From the NCBI RefSeq assembly GCF_014805685.1, contig NC_060896.1, positions 16,608,777-16,672,776 of the forward strand: a DNA stretch of 64,000 nucleotides. Direction: 5' to 3'. A program made the translations under genes and the position numbers. This DNA comes from Silurus meridionalis. Taxonomy: Eukaryota > Chordata > Actinopteri > Siluriformes > Siluridae. Of the stretch, positions 53,903 to 63,745 are shown piece by piece. Under the pieces are notes generated by a model. The model ran no database searches. It saw nothing but the letters and a program-made list of their open reading frames with translations, and was not told the DNA's origin. Numbering within the stretch: the stretch's first letter is position 1; the number at the start of each line of letters is the position of its first letter.

Positions 53903-56900
53903 TTAATGCAGGTTCCTAACCTCATTTAATGCTTCTCTGAAGAACACACTACCCAGGCCCGCTAAAACCTGAGAAAAGACCTCGGGGCTGATCAAGAGAG
54001 GATCGCAAGCTGATCTGGGCTCATTAAACGGGTTCGAATGCACACCAGCATTGACACGACTAGTCCTTCTTGGTGCAGGGATAGGTATCTTTCGTACATG
54101 TTCATCTGGAACAAGAACACCACTCTTTTCACCTGTATGATCTAACTCAGAGGTCTGATGCTCATCATGATCCTCAACACAATCAGATCCTACTGCTAAT
54201 ATGTCCTCTGCTGACTGGGAAACTTTCATTTCCACATCTCCAGTCACTTCAACATGAGGCAAAGTAACCTCTTCCACTATTACACACTCTGGATCCACAG
54301 GATCAGTTTCTGCTGAATCAGCGGGAACCACAGCTGCTGGAGTGGTTACACTACTTACTGCATCTGCTGTTTCAACCACAGGTATCGCACACGGGCGCAA
54401 GTCAACTCTGTGGACCCGCTTCTGAGGACCTCCCTCTACAGGCTCAACCGTATATGTAGTACCTTGCACATCGACTACCCGGTACACCACAGGAGCCCAA
54501 GCATCCTGTATCTTATGTCTGCCTACAGGCCGGTGACGCAAGTACACTGTCTGCCCAACCTCAACCGAGGGACAGTAAACCTTTTCGTTAAGAGGAGCCA
54601 GTCTCTCGGCCGCTTTCTGCTCTGTAAATGCTCTCGCCTTTTCATGAGCGTCTTTGAGACGACTCTGGTGAATAGCTAACCAATCCTGCCCTTTACTCAC
54701 AGGATGTTCTTTGCCCAGGAGAGCATCTACAGGAAGGCGTGGTTCTACTCCAAACAACAAGAAATAAGGTGAATACCCAGTTGTAGCATGTGGGGTTACA
54801 TTATAAGCATAAATCAGCTCAGGAAGGTGCTCTGGCCATCGCCTCTTCTTTTCAGGAGGAAGTGTTTTTAGCAACTCATGGAGCGTTTGATTAAAGCGCT
54901 CGCATTGTGCATTACCTTGCGGATGATAAGGGGTTGTGCGTGTTTTCTTAACCCCATACAAGCGACACAACTCAGCCACCACCTCACTCTCAAAATTCCT
55001 ACCCTGATCTGAATGCAACCGCTCGGGTACCCCATATTTCATGAACCACTCCCTCAACAGAATCTTGGCTGTAGTATCTGCTTTCTGGTCTCTGGTGGGA
55101 AATGCCTGTGTAAACTTAGTAAACACATCAGTGACAATCAACACATTTTCACGACCATCCGTGGCCGGCTCAAGCACTGTGTAATCCACAGCCACCACTT
55201 CCAATGGTCTGGATGCTAAAAATGGCTTCATAGGCGGACGGATACGCGGATGTGGCATTTTGGTAAGAATGCAGCGCTGACACTTCTTAATCCACCTCTC
55301 AACATCATTGTACATACCAACCCAGAAGCAACGTTGTCTCAACAGATCGAGCGTCCGCTCGATGCCTTGATGTCCCATCTTATCGTGGACAGTGCTCAGT
55401 ACTTGTTCTTTTAAACAGGCTGGCAAAAGCAACTGTTTACACTCACCCAAGCGAAGGTCATTCACAACCCTGTAAAACAACCCATCCAACACTTGGATAT
55501 ATTTCCACTGCTTCAACAGCGACAACACAGGTCTAGGTAAGTTGCTTCTCTCACGATTAGTAGGCTTTCTCTGGCTACCCCAAAATTCATTGAAGGAACC
55601 CAAAACAGGGTCACTTAGCTGAAATTCCTTCAACTGAGTCATGGTATAACCTGGAAGAGCAAACGTACACTCCTGCATGTCACTTTTCCCTGGACTACCC
55701 TCCCAGGCCCGGATCTGTCTAACCTTGCAACACTGGTCACCCGCAATCAACAAATTAGGGTCTAAAGGTGTACCCCTATTGACCACATTACAGATGGCAA
55801 CACAGTCATCAAACTCTTCCGAACTGTCAAGCTCCCCTGCCAACGGGTGCCTAGAGAGGGCATCTGCTGCGACATTATTTCGTCCAGGACGATACTGTAC
55901 CTCAAAATCGAAAACAGCTAATTGAGCTACCCACCTTTGCTCAATTGCACCCAGCTTTGCTGTTTTCAGATGACATAATGGGTTGTTGTCGGTGACAACC
56001 ACAAATTTGGCACCCAACAGGTACCCCCTGAACTTTTCTGAAACCGCCCACTTAAGGGCTAGCAGTTCAAGCTTCATACTGCTATAATGCCTATCGTTTC
56101 TCTCTGCATTGCGTAGCCGACGACTTGCATAGGCAATCACTCTCTTAGAGTCCCCTTGTTGTTGGTAAAGGATAGCACCTAAACCGTCTTTGCTAGCATC
56201 AGTCTCAACGGTAAACGGAAGAGAGAAATCTGCAAAACCCAAGACTGGGGCCGAAGTAAGCTTCTCCTTTAACAGTTCAAAAGCTGTACAACACTCTTCT
56301 GTCCAAAGTGCACAAAACTCAGGTCTCTTCACCATACTCTGTTGTCTCAGACAAAAGTTCACCAGGTCATGGAGAGGACCAGCAATTTTAGAAAACCCTT
56401 CAATAAATTTTCTGTAGTAGCTACAGAACCCTAGAAAGGACCTTAATTCTTTCACGGAACTTGGCGTCTCCCAATTTCTTACAGCCTCTGCCTTTCCTGG
56501 ATCGGTTCCAATCCCTTGAGCAGAGATCTGATGACCTAAGAACTTCACCTGTTCTTGGAGAAAACTACACTTATCAGGCTTAACCTTAAGTCCAGCCCCC
56601 CTCAGCCTACCGAAAACCACCTCAAGTCTATTGAGATGTTCCTGGAAGGTAGATGAATAGACAAGGATATCATCCAAATAAACCAGCAGAGTCTGAAATA
56701 CTAAATCCCCCATTACGGACTGCATAAGGCGTTGGAATGTGGACGGTCCATTACACACACCAAAAGGCATACGGGAGTATTCAAATATCCCAAACGGGGT
56801 GGTGAACGCGGTTTTAGGTTGGTCTTGTTTCCGCACGGCTATCTGATGGTACCCGCTAGCCAAGTCGATGGTGGAGAAGAATTTCGCACCCTGCAACGCA

Positions 56901-58186
56901 TCAAAACTCTCATCAATGCGAGGTAAGGGGAAAGCATCTCGCTTTGTTTTGGCGTTTAAGTGCCTGTAGTCTACGCACAATCTCAAGTTTCCATCTGTTT
57001 TCCGCACGAGTACTATGGGTGATGCGTACGGACTACTACTAGGCTTAATGACCCCTTTTTGGAGTAGCTTAGTGATGTGTTCCCTGACTTCCCCATATTG
57101 GGTAGGTGGAATGCGACGGTATGGCTGCGTTATCGGTACGTCATCGACCAGATGGATCTCGTGCTGCACTTTGTCGGAAAACCCTAATTCCTCATCACTT
57201 ACTGCAAACACATCCATGTACCTCAGTAACAACTTTTGAAGTTCAGCCTGCTGCTCAGCAGTTCCACCCAAACTCAGCTCGGTAAGTAAATCTGGTAAGC
57301 CCTCTGCCACCACTTGCCTCTCCTCTGTGCTCACGGTAATCTCCTCCACCCCAGCTGCTACTCGCTTGAACTTTACTTCACAACCCTCTCCAGAAAATAA
57401 TGATTCAACAGGAGAGAGAATACCCAGCCGGGCGCGAGGCTGCAGCCATATATCCTCTGTAGAGAGATTCACAACTCGCACCGGAAATAGTGGTGCTGAA
57501 GTGGAAACCAGAGAAGGTACCACTATCAGCCCCTGAGGAAGGGGAAACTTCCCAGGCTCCAACAACAGGTGAGACGAACCCTCTGGACACCTATTGCCCT
57601 TTCCCCGGACTGTCAACGTCGAAACTGACCAAGCAGGAATATGCACTGTCTCCTTCCCAGCGATATGAGCAACAATCTGTTTCTTAGCTTGGCTGACACT
57701 TTGCATTTGCTGGAAAACTTCTCTCCAGTCAGACTCTAACTCCCCACCCAGGGTGTTGTCAAACTCAGCGTGCACTAATTGCCTACACCTGCTTATAATG
57801 TTCATGCCGATGAGCGCTGGCACAGCAGACGAATTTCGTACATCTCGTACCACCAGGAACCCACATTCAGGCAGGGTGATACCCATAGTTTCAACCGGTA
57901 GTTCTAGATAACCCAAATACGGAATACCTAATCCATTAGCAGCAGTAATTCTTAACCAACCAGATGTAGAAAGCATATCCTTATCTTCACCTGCCAAGTG
58001 CTCTTTAAAGAAGTGTTCGGTAATTGTACTGACTTGGCTTCCGGTGTCAAGCAGACATGACACCGTCACACCTCCAATTTTCAGGTCAACCACCGGACAC
58101 TTCCCAACAGCATGTTTAAGTAAACGATCACGATTTGAGTCAAGATGAGTTGAGCCAATTGCTTGCCCTCGCACCGCCTGGCTCAT
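53903..58186 (-). CDS. pol: Gypsy Pol polyprotein
   Basis: The 1,427-codon frame is unbroken. Aspartic protease has CLLDTGSQVST (active D-T-G at 47-49). RT covers about 320-530, with IDLASGYHQIA (first Asp 441) and VYLDDILVYS (YLDD at 503-506). RNase H covers 655-780 (Asp663, Glu707, Asp733, Asp775). The integrase zinc finger is H934, H939, C969 and C972. The integrase core has Asp1001 in VVAVDYTV, Asp1060 in HSDQGRNF and Glu1096 in NAQCERF. A GPY/F-like segment lies near 1190-1260. The C-terminal 170 residues are acidic, with no recognised chromodomain. The start ATG overlaps the gag stop codon (ATGA). Confidence 0.97.
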   Translation of the reverse strand: MSQAVRGQAIGSTHLDSNRDRLLKHAVGKCPVVDLKIGGVTVSCLLDTGSQVSTITEHFFKEHLAGEDKDMLSTSGWLRITAANGLGIPYLGYLELPVETMGITLPECGFLVVRDVRNSSAVPALIGMNIISRCRQLVHAEFDNTLGGELESDWREVFQQMQSVSQAKKQIVAHIAGKETVHIPAWSVSTLTVRGKGNRCPEGSSHLLLEPGKFPLPQGLIVVPSLVSTSAPLFPVRVVNLSTEDIWLQPRARLGILSPVESLFSGEGCEVKFKRVAAGVEEITVSTEERQVVAEGLPDLLTELSLGGTAEQQAELQKLLLRYMDVFAVSDEELGFSDKVQHEIHLVDDVPITQPYRRIPPTQYGEVREHITKLLQKGVIKPSSSPYASPIVLVRKTDGNLRLCVDYRHLNAKTKRDAFPLPRIDESFDALQGAKFFSTIDLASGYHQIAVRKQDQPKTAFTTPFGIFEYSRMPFGVCNGPSTFQRLMQSVMGDLVFQTLLVYLDDILVYSSTFQEHLNRLEVVFGRLRGAGLKVKPDKCSFLQEQVKFLGHQISAQGIGTDPGKAEAVRNWETPSSVKELRSFLGFCSYYRKFIEGFSKIAGPLHDLVNFCLRQQSMVKRPEFCALWTEECCTAFELLKEKLTSAPVLGFADFSLPFTVETDASKDGLGAILYQQQGDSKRVIAYASRRLRNAERNDRHYSSMKLELLALKWAVSEKFRGYLLGAKFVVVTDNNPLCHLKTAKLGAIEQRWVAQLAVFDFEVQYRPGRNNVAADALSRHPLAGELDSSEEFDDCVAICNVVNRGTPLDPNLLIAGDQCCKVRQIRAWEGSPGKSDMQECTFALPGYTMTQLKEFQLSDPVLGSFNEFWGSQRKPTNRERSNLPRPVLSLLKQWKYIQVLDGLFYRVVNDLRLGECKQLLLPACLKEQVLSTVHDKMGHQGIERTLDLLRQRCFWVGMYNDVERWIKKCQRCILTKMPHPRIRPPMKPFLASRPLEVVAVDYTVLEPATDGRENVLIVTDVFTKFTQAFPTRDQKADTTAKILLREWFMKYGVPERLHSDQGRNFESEVVAELCRLYGVKKTRTTPYHPQGNAQCERFNQTLHELLKTLPPEKKRRWPEHLPELIYAYNVTPHATTGYSPYFLLFGVEPRLPVDALLGKEHPVSKGQDWLAIHQSRLKDAHEKARAFTEQKAAERLAPLNEKVYCPSVEVGQTVYLRHRPVGRHKIQDAWAPVVYRVVDVQGTTYTVEPVEGGPQKRVHRVDLRPCAIPVVETADAVSSVTTPAAVVPADSAETDPVDPECVIVEEVTLPHVEVTGDVEMKVSQSAEDILAVGSDCVEDHDEHQTSELDHTGEKSGVLVPDEHVRKIPIPAPRRTSRVNAGVHSNPFNEPRSACDPLLISPEVFSQVLAGLGSVFFREALNEVRNLH

Positions 58187-59283
58187 AGCGACCGAGGGTG
58201 TGCATTTCCCGGCTGTGAGGAAGATGGCTCATCGTCCCTGACAGCTGGTTTGTTTTTTCTTACACAGTTTCTTGCAATGTGCCCGACACCATTACACTTG
58301 AAACAAATAGGTTGGCCATCATCAGAAAATCTAGGCTGCACTGTAGACTTAGGAAACTTTAAAGACTCAGGCTTAGGGTATTGTAGAGTCAGCCTCTGAA
58401 CAGCTTGAGTTAACTCCCCTATGGCTTTGTCCTGTTCTGCTACCACTTTCAGAACATCATCAACTGTTACAGAGCTCGCTACAGGCATCACCATAGCCGC
58501 ACACTGAGCTTCTGTAGCCTCAGAGTTTATGCTACAATTGCTGACCACCTTACTAGCACGCAGTTTGGTATCTTCGAGAGACCACATTAACGCTTCATCC
58601 CTTACTTCGATCAAAGTAGACTGTGGTTTGTCCCTTACAAACTTACGAAGCTCTCTTCGGAGTGTTACATCTCTGACTCCCTCAATGAACTGGTCTCTTA
58701 GTGCAAGGCCAGCATTGGCGATAGCATCAGAGGACTGCTTTGAAATAGTATTCAACATCTGTGAAAGAGCATGAGAGTATGTACGGAGGTCTTCACCCTC
58801 CAGCTGCCTGCGAGTGTAGAATGTCTGTAACAGCTGAGCTGGACTGCGTATTTCTCTAAAGGCCGATCTTAAAAACAAGAAAATGTCCTCTGTTCGTGGA
58901 GGCCGCCACCCTTGCCTTAACCTAACCTCTTCTACAGCAGCACCTTTTAACAGAGAAAGAACAAAATCAGCTTGATCTTCAGGTGTTTGATTTCTCACAA
59001 GCAGCACTCTTTCCACCTCTTCAATAAACTCATCCACATTTCTACCATCTTTGCATAGATCACCACTAAAAGGCTGAATGTGGCGCTCTCTGGGCACATA
59101 TACATAGGACCTAGTTGGTTCTCTACTTAGGTTGGCAATAGCTGCCATAGCTTCAGCATGCTTTCTACTGAGCTCTTGTATCTGTTCCTGCACATTACCC
59201 ACACTCTCCCCACTAGCAGCACCATGTTCTATCCCAGCCTCTTCCTCTGACCGTGACATGCTTAAAAGTCTTTTCAACACCAC
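58183..59283 (-). CDS. gag: Gypsy Gag polyprotein
   Basis: The 366-codon frame is unbroken and forms the particle. It has a possible coiled coil (NVQEQIQELSRKHAEAMAAI, about 30-50) and a capsid-like region IQPFSGDLCKDGRNVDEFIE (about 73-92) through LRTYSHALSQMLNTISKQ. A single zinc knuckle CFKCNGVGHIARNC lies at 327-340 near the C-terminus. An internal Met at residue 9 (MSRSEEE) is an alternative start. The 369-nt leader to the 5' LTR contains the primer site but no upstream gene. The stop codon is shared with the pol start. Confidence 0.95.
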   Translation of the reverse strand: MVLKRLLSMSRSEEEAGIEHGAASGESVGNVQEQIQELSRKHAEAMAAIANLSREPTRSYVYVPRERHIQPFSGDLCKDGRNVDEFIEEVERVLLVRNQTPEDQADFVLSLLKGAAVEEVRLRQGWRPPRTEDIFLFLRSAFREIRSPAQLLQTFYTRRQLEGEDLRTYSHALSQMLNTISKQSSDAIANAGLALRDQFIEGVRDVTLRRELRKFVRDKPQSTLIEVRDEALMWSLEDTKLRASKVVSNCSINSEATEAQCAAMVMPVASSVTVDDVLKVVAEQDKAIGELTQAVQRLTLQYPKPESLKFPKSTVQPRFSDDGQPICFKCNGVGHIARNCVRKNKPAVRDDEPSSSQPGNAHPRSL

Positions 59284-59652
59284 AAAGTCTTTGTGAGAAG
59301 CTCTTAGTTTCCCAGTTTAAAGGATATACTGTCTGTAATGTGCATATAACACTCTCGTCCACTTCTGCAAAACACACATCACTGGTTCCCGATCCGCAAC
59401 CACACTCGCAGTTCAGTAGCAGCCAGTGATGTCTCCTCTCCCAGTTTACCCCGTCCCTTGGCCTCAAACCCTCGGCCGACGTCTCCAGCACTTGGATGAA
59501 CACCACACAGCTGACCACTCCCACTGCGAGTCCTGCAACTCAAGCACCAGCCACTACCGTATTTTTTATTATTTTAAACAAAACAAAACAATGATGCGAT
59601 CGACACTATACTGTTCCCGACCGTCAGATAACCCCACTCCTGGTACCAAAAA
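59284..59652 (-). other. Gypsy 5' leader
   Basis: It lies between the 5' LTR and the gag start, includes the primer-binding site and probably the packaging signal. A 103-codon frame inside it (59,213-59,524) has no recognised domain. Confidence 0.7.
59630..59648 (-). other. Primer-binding site, tRNA-Leu(UAA)
   Basis: On the minus strand tggtaccaggagtggggtt (19 nt) is complementary to the 3' end of vertebrate tRNA-Leu(UAA), including CCA. It lies four bases inside the 5' LTR end. The match to the tRNA is from memory of its sequence. Confidence 0.75.
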
Positions 59653-60610
59653 TGTAACCGGGTGGTAACGAAAGAAACACACACGGCAACAGAATAGTTA
59701 ATTTATTATAAAGGGGTTTATCTGACTGCTGTTTCTTACTTACAGTTTACAGCGGTCGGTGGGAACATCAGCAAAACAAAAAAAATAAAATAAAATGAAA
59801 AAAAAATAAACTATTACAAAATAATGTTTTACCAAAATGCAGTGTAAAGAAAAATAAAATCTTAACAGCGATTTACCGCAGAGAAACACTGGTTAGAATC
59901 CCAGCACCAGATGCACACTCAATAAATTACACTTAAACACCAAAAGGCATCTTGAGTGTTAATGAGGCTGTATGCATGTACACAATCTAAGGAATTGTTT
60001 AACCAAAACTTCTCACCCAATTTACTGAACACACAGGTTCAGAGAATATAACAAAACAAAAATAAGCAAGAATACGATAAAGAAATTAAAGTAAATAAAA
60101 TACGGTAGTGCTATGGTACAAAAGAGATAAAGAAACACAAATACACACTGTTAAACATTAAAACAATAGGTTTAACAGTATTTATAGCACTTAAAACACT
60201 TTTAAATAATTACATAAATAATATAAGAAGCACTGAACTTACACAGAAACTTGTATCTGCACGTGACACGAGGAACACGCAGATTATACCCGAACCGATC
60301 TCATCTGCAAGAGTTGCATACAAAGAAAAGTTCACACAAATAGGTCACTAGTTCCCACAGATATAAAACAGTTATAAAGAGATATTTACCAGGAGAAACA
60401 GCACCATTTTAGAATAATTCCTCCTCGATATCGAAACACACAGCATGTGACTGTTTCACAGAGTTCTCCAAAAAAATGGCTGTTCTATTTTTCGCACCTG
60501 TGAAAGGGAAATCTCGAGAGCCCAGACAGGCGATCTCTTAAAGGGCCACACACACAATTTCAGCACAGTGAAAACTAAAGGCAAAAAAAGTATTTATACC
60601 ACTGGCCACA
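59653..60610 (-). repeat. Gypsy 5' LTR
   Basis: 958 bp; it carries the promoter of the element. Differences from the 3' LTR: one a missing in the gataaag run, c/a in cccagcaccag and t/c in caggttcag. Confidence 0.95.
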
Positions 60611-60895
60611 TGAAGAAAGGAAGAAACAAACTGTCCAATCTACAATGGATATTTTCCTAAAGAACGCGGCTCCCACCAGTAGTACAGATCATTGCCACCC
60701 CCTTTGCCTTCCAGCAATACTGAGCCTCAACCCTCTACGTCTCATGATAATGGCTCTGTCATGGAAGAGACAGTTGAAGAGGAGCGAATTGATAACCCTG
60801 CTGCCATGTCATCGGCTTTGCCACCCTCCTCTTCCAATAATTAACTCCAAGTATGCAGACAATGAACCAAATCTTGGTGCGTACCCTCAGTAAAA
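60611..60895 (+). pseudogene. Tigger transposase C-terminal part
   Basis: Frame 60,645-60,893 and neighbours give an ERNKLSNLQWIFS-like and TMDIFLKNAAPTSSTD text. Downstream is a proline/serine-rich tail typical of TIGD1-like C-termini. It joins directly to 52,905 when the gypsy element and one tgaa copy are removed. Confidence 0.65.
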
Positions 60896-62845
60896 ATGTA
60901 CATTTATTTTATTTTTTTTTTACATTTTACTTTGCAAATTAGTCTTCTTCTTTTTTTGGCTGCTCCCATCAGGGGTCGCCACAGCGGATCATCCGTCCCC
61001 ATACCACTCTGTCCTCTATATCTGCCTCTTTCACACCAGCTACCTGCATGTCTTCCCTCACCACATACATGAACCTCCTCCTTGGTCTTCCTCTTTTCCT
61101 CCCTCCTGGTGGCTCCATCCTCACCATTCTCCTACCAATATACTGTAACTCATGTCCCTCCTCTGCACATGTCCAAACCATCTCAATCTCGCCTTCCTCA
61201 CCTTGTCACCAAAACGTCCAACATGTGCTGTCCCTCTAATAAACTAATTTCTAATCCTGTCCATCCTCGTCACTCCCAACAAAAACCTCAACATCTTCAG
61301 CTCTGCTACCTTCAGCTCCGCCTCCTGCCTTTTATTTAATGCCACTGTCTCTAATCCATACAACATTGCAGGTCCCACCACAGTCCTATAAACTTTCCCT
61401 TTCATTCTTGCAGATACCCTACTATCACAAATCACTCCTGTCACTCTTCTCCACCAACTCCACCCTGCCTGCACTCTCTTCTTTACTTCCCTAACACATT
61501 ACTTTGCACTGTTGACCCCAGGTACCTGAACTCCTCCACCTTCTCCACCTCTTCTCCCTGCAACCACACCACTCCACTGCCCTCCCTCTCATTTACACAC
61601 ATGTACTGTCTTACTCCTACTGACTTTCATTTCCCTTCTCTCCAGCATGTACCTCCACCTCTCCAGGCTCTTCTCAACCTGATCAATACTCTCAACACAA
61701 ATCACAATATCATCCGCAAACATCATAGTCCAGGGAGACTCCTGTCTGACCTCGTCCGTCAACCTGTCCATCACCACTGCAAACAGAAAAGGGCTCAGGG
61801 CCGATCCTTGATGAAGTCCAACCTTCAACTTGAACCAGTCTGTCGTTCCTACTGCACACTTCACTGCTGTCACAGTGTCCTTATACATGTCCTGCACCAC
61901 CCTCACATACTTCTCTGACACACCTGACTTCCTCATACAATACCACAACTCCTCTCTTGGCACCCTGTCATATGCTTTCTCTAAATCCACAAATACACAA
62001 TGCAATTCCTTCTGTCCTTCTCTATACTTCTCTATCAACTAATTCTCAAAGCAAATAATGCGTGGTGCTCTTGCTCGGCATGAAACCATACTGTTGCTCA
62101 CAGATGGTCACCTCTTTTCTCAGCCTGGCTTCCACTACTCTTTCCCATAACTTCATGGTGTGACTGATCAACTTATTTCCCCTGTAGTTCTGCAGGTCTG
62201 CACATCTCCCTTATTCTTAAAGATCGGTACCAGCACACCCCTTCTCCATTCCTCAGGCATCCTCTCACCTTCCAAAATCTTGTTAAACAATCTGGTTAAA
62301 AACTCCTAAACATCTCCATGCTTCTACCGGTATGTCATCTGGTCCAACTGACTTTCCACTCTTCATCCTTTTAATCACTGCTCTCAGTTCCTCCTTACTA
62401 ATCCTATCCACTTTCTGCTTCACCATGTCCACACCATCCAACCTTCCCTCTCTCTCATTTTCCTTGTTCATCAGCTGCTCAAAATACTCCCTCCACCTTC
62501 TCAACACACTCTCCTCACCAGTCAACACATTTCCATCTCCATCCTTTATTGCTCTAACTTTCAGCACATCCTTCCCAGCTCGGTCTCTCTGCCTGGCCAA
62601 TCGGTACAAATCCTTTTCTCCTTCCTTAGAGTCCAACCTCTCATACAGCTCATCATATGCCTTTTCCTTGGCTTTCACCACAACCCTCTTTACCTGCTGC
62701 CGCATCTCCTTGTACTCCTGCCTACTTTTCTCATCACTCTGCCGATCCCACTTCTGTTTTGCCAACCTCTTTCCCCTTATGCTCTTCTGCACTTCCTCAT
62801 TCCACCACCACATCTCTTTGTCTATCTTTCTATTTCCAGATGTCA

Positions 62846-62967
62846 CACCAAGTACTTTTCTAGCTGCCTCCCTCATCACTCCTGCAGTAGTTACCCAATC
62901 ATCCCGCACCAAGTACTTTTCTAGCTGCCTCCCTCATCACCCCTGCTGTAGTTACCCAATCATCCAG
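62846..62967. repeat. 61-bp tandem duplication in LINE
   Basis: The 61-bp unit starting caccaagtacttttctagct at 62,846 is repeated from 62,907 with about three differences. As 61 is not a multiple of three, it shifts the reading frame after a GVMREAARKVLG block, which appears twice. Confidence 0.93.
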
Positions 62968-63638
62968 CACCTCTTCACCACCACAGAGCCCCTGTCTGAC
63001 CTCTTCCCTGAACCTCACACTATAGTCTTCCTCCTTCAGTTTCCACCATCTTATTCTTCTCTCAGTCCTCACTCTCCTCCTTTTCTTCTTTACCTCCAAA
63101 ACCATCCTACAGACCACCATCCGGTGCTGTCTAGCTACACTGTCCCGTGCCAACACCTTACAGTCTCCAATCTCCTTCAGGTTGCATCTCCTACATAGAA
63201 CATAGTCCACCTGTGTGCACCTTCCTCCACTCTTATATGTCACCCTATGATCCTCCTTCTTCTTAAAATACGTATTCACCACTGCCATTTCCATCCTTTT
63301 AGCAAAATCTACCACCATGTGCCCTTCCACATTCCTCTCCTTAAAACCATACCTACCCATCACCTCCTCATCACCTCTGTTCCCTTCACCTACATGCCCA
63401 TTAAAGTCTGCCCCAATCACCAATCATTCATTCCTAGATACACCATCTACCACTTCATCTAATTCACTCCAGAATCTTTCATTCTCCTCCATCTCACAAC
63501 CCACTTGTGGAGCAAAGGCACTGATGACATTTATCATCATCCCTTCAACTTCCAGCTTCACATTCAGCACCCTATCAGAAACTCTCTTGACCTCTACTAC
63601 ACTCTTACTGTACTGTTCCTTCAGAATTACCCCTACAC

Positions 63639-63745
63639 CATTTCTCTTTTCATCCACACCATTAAAGAACAGTTTAAACCCACCTCCAATGTTCCTGGAA
63701 GTGGGTTGAAACTGTTCTTTAATGGTGTGGATGGAAAGAGAAACC
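63639..63745. repeat. Inverted repeat with 43-bp arms in LINE
   Basis: Arms 63,639-63,681 and about 63,703-63,745 (tttctctttccatccacacc-type text against its complement, gtgggttgaaactgttcttt in the right arm) match with two mismatches. The loop is about 20 bp. Confidence 0.9.

Larger units (their letters stand above)
52906..60610 (-). mobile_element. Full-length Ty3/gypsy retrotransposon, 7.7 kb
   Basis: Two direct LTRs (52,906-53,864 and 59,653-60,610) bound intact gag and pol frames on the minus strand. A tRNA-Leu(UAA)-type primer site lies next to the 5' LTR and a polypurine tract next to the 3' LTR. The LTRs differ by two substitutions and one 1-bp indel in about 959 bp, so the insertion is very recent. 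The target duplication is tgaa (4 bp). No env-like frame exists between pol and the 3' LTR. The element is structurally complete and may be active, but activity is not shown by sequence alone. Confidence 0.95.
51479..60895 (+). mobile_element. Tigger/pogo element split by a gypsy insertion
   Basis: The left end (gtgcccgagttacaatggtt, then tttcaatcttacaatggtca) resembles Tigger termini. Coding sequence is on the plus strand at 51,797-52,905 and resumes at 60,611. The gypsy retrotransposon inserted at 52,906, with tgaa duplicated at 52,902-52,905 and 60,611-60,614. The right end was lost at about 60,895 where an RTE-like LINE begins. Confidence 0.8.

Noticed and set aside
53903..54440. Envelope gene downstream of pol
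   Set aside because: The region is the acidic C-terminus of pol itself; pol ends 39 bp before the LTR, leaving no room for an env frame.
55013..57687. Plus-strand frames of 60-80 codons over gag-pol
   Set aside because: They are shadows of the minus-strand pol gene.
62332..63198. 288-codon plus-strand frame
   Set aside because: It is antisense to the RTE-like LINE; its composition (Ser/Pro/Leu-rich) is the mirror of the coding strand and no domain is present.
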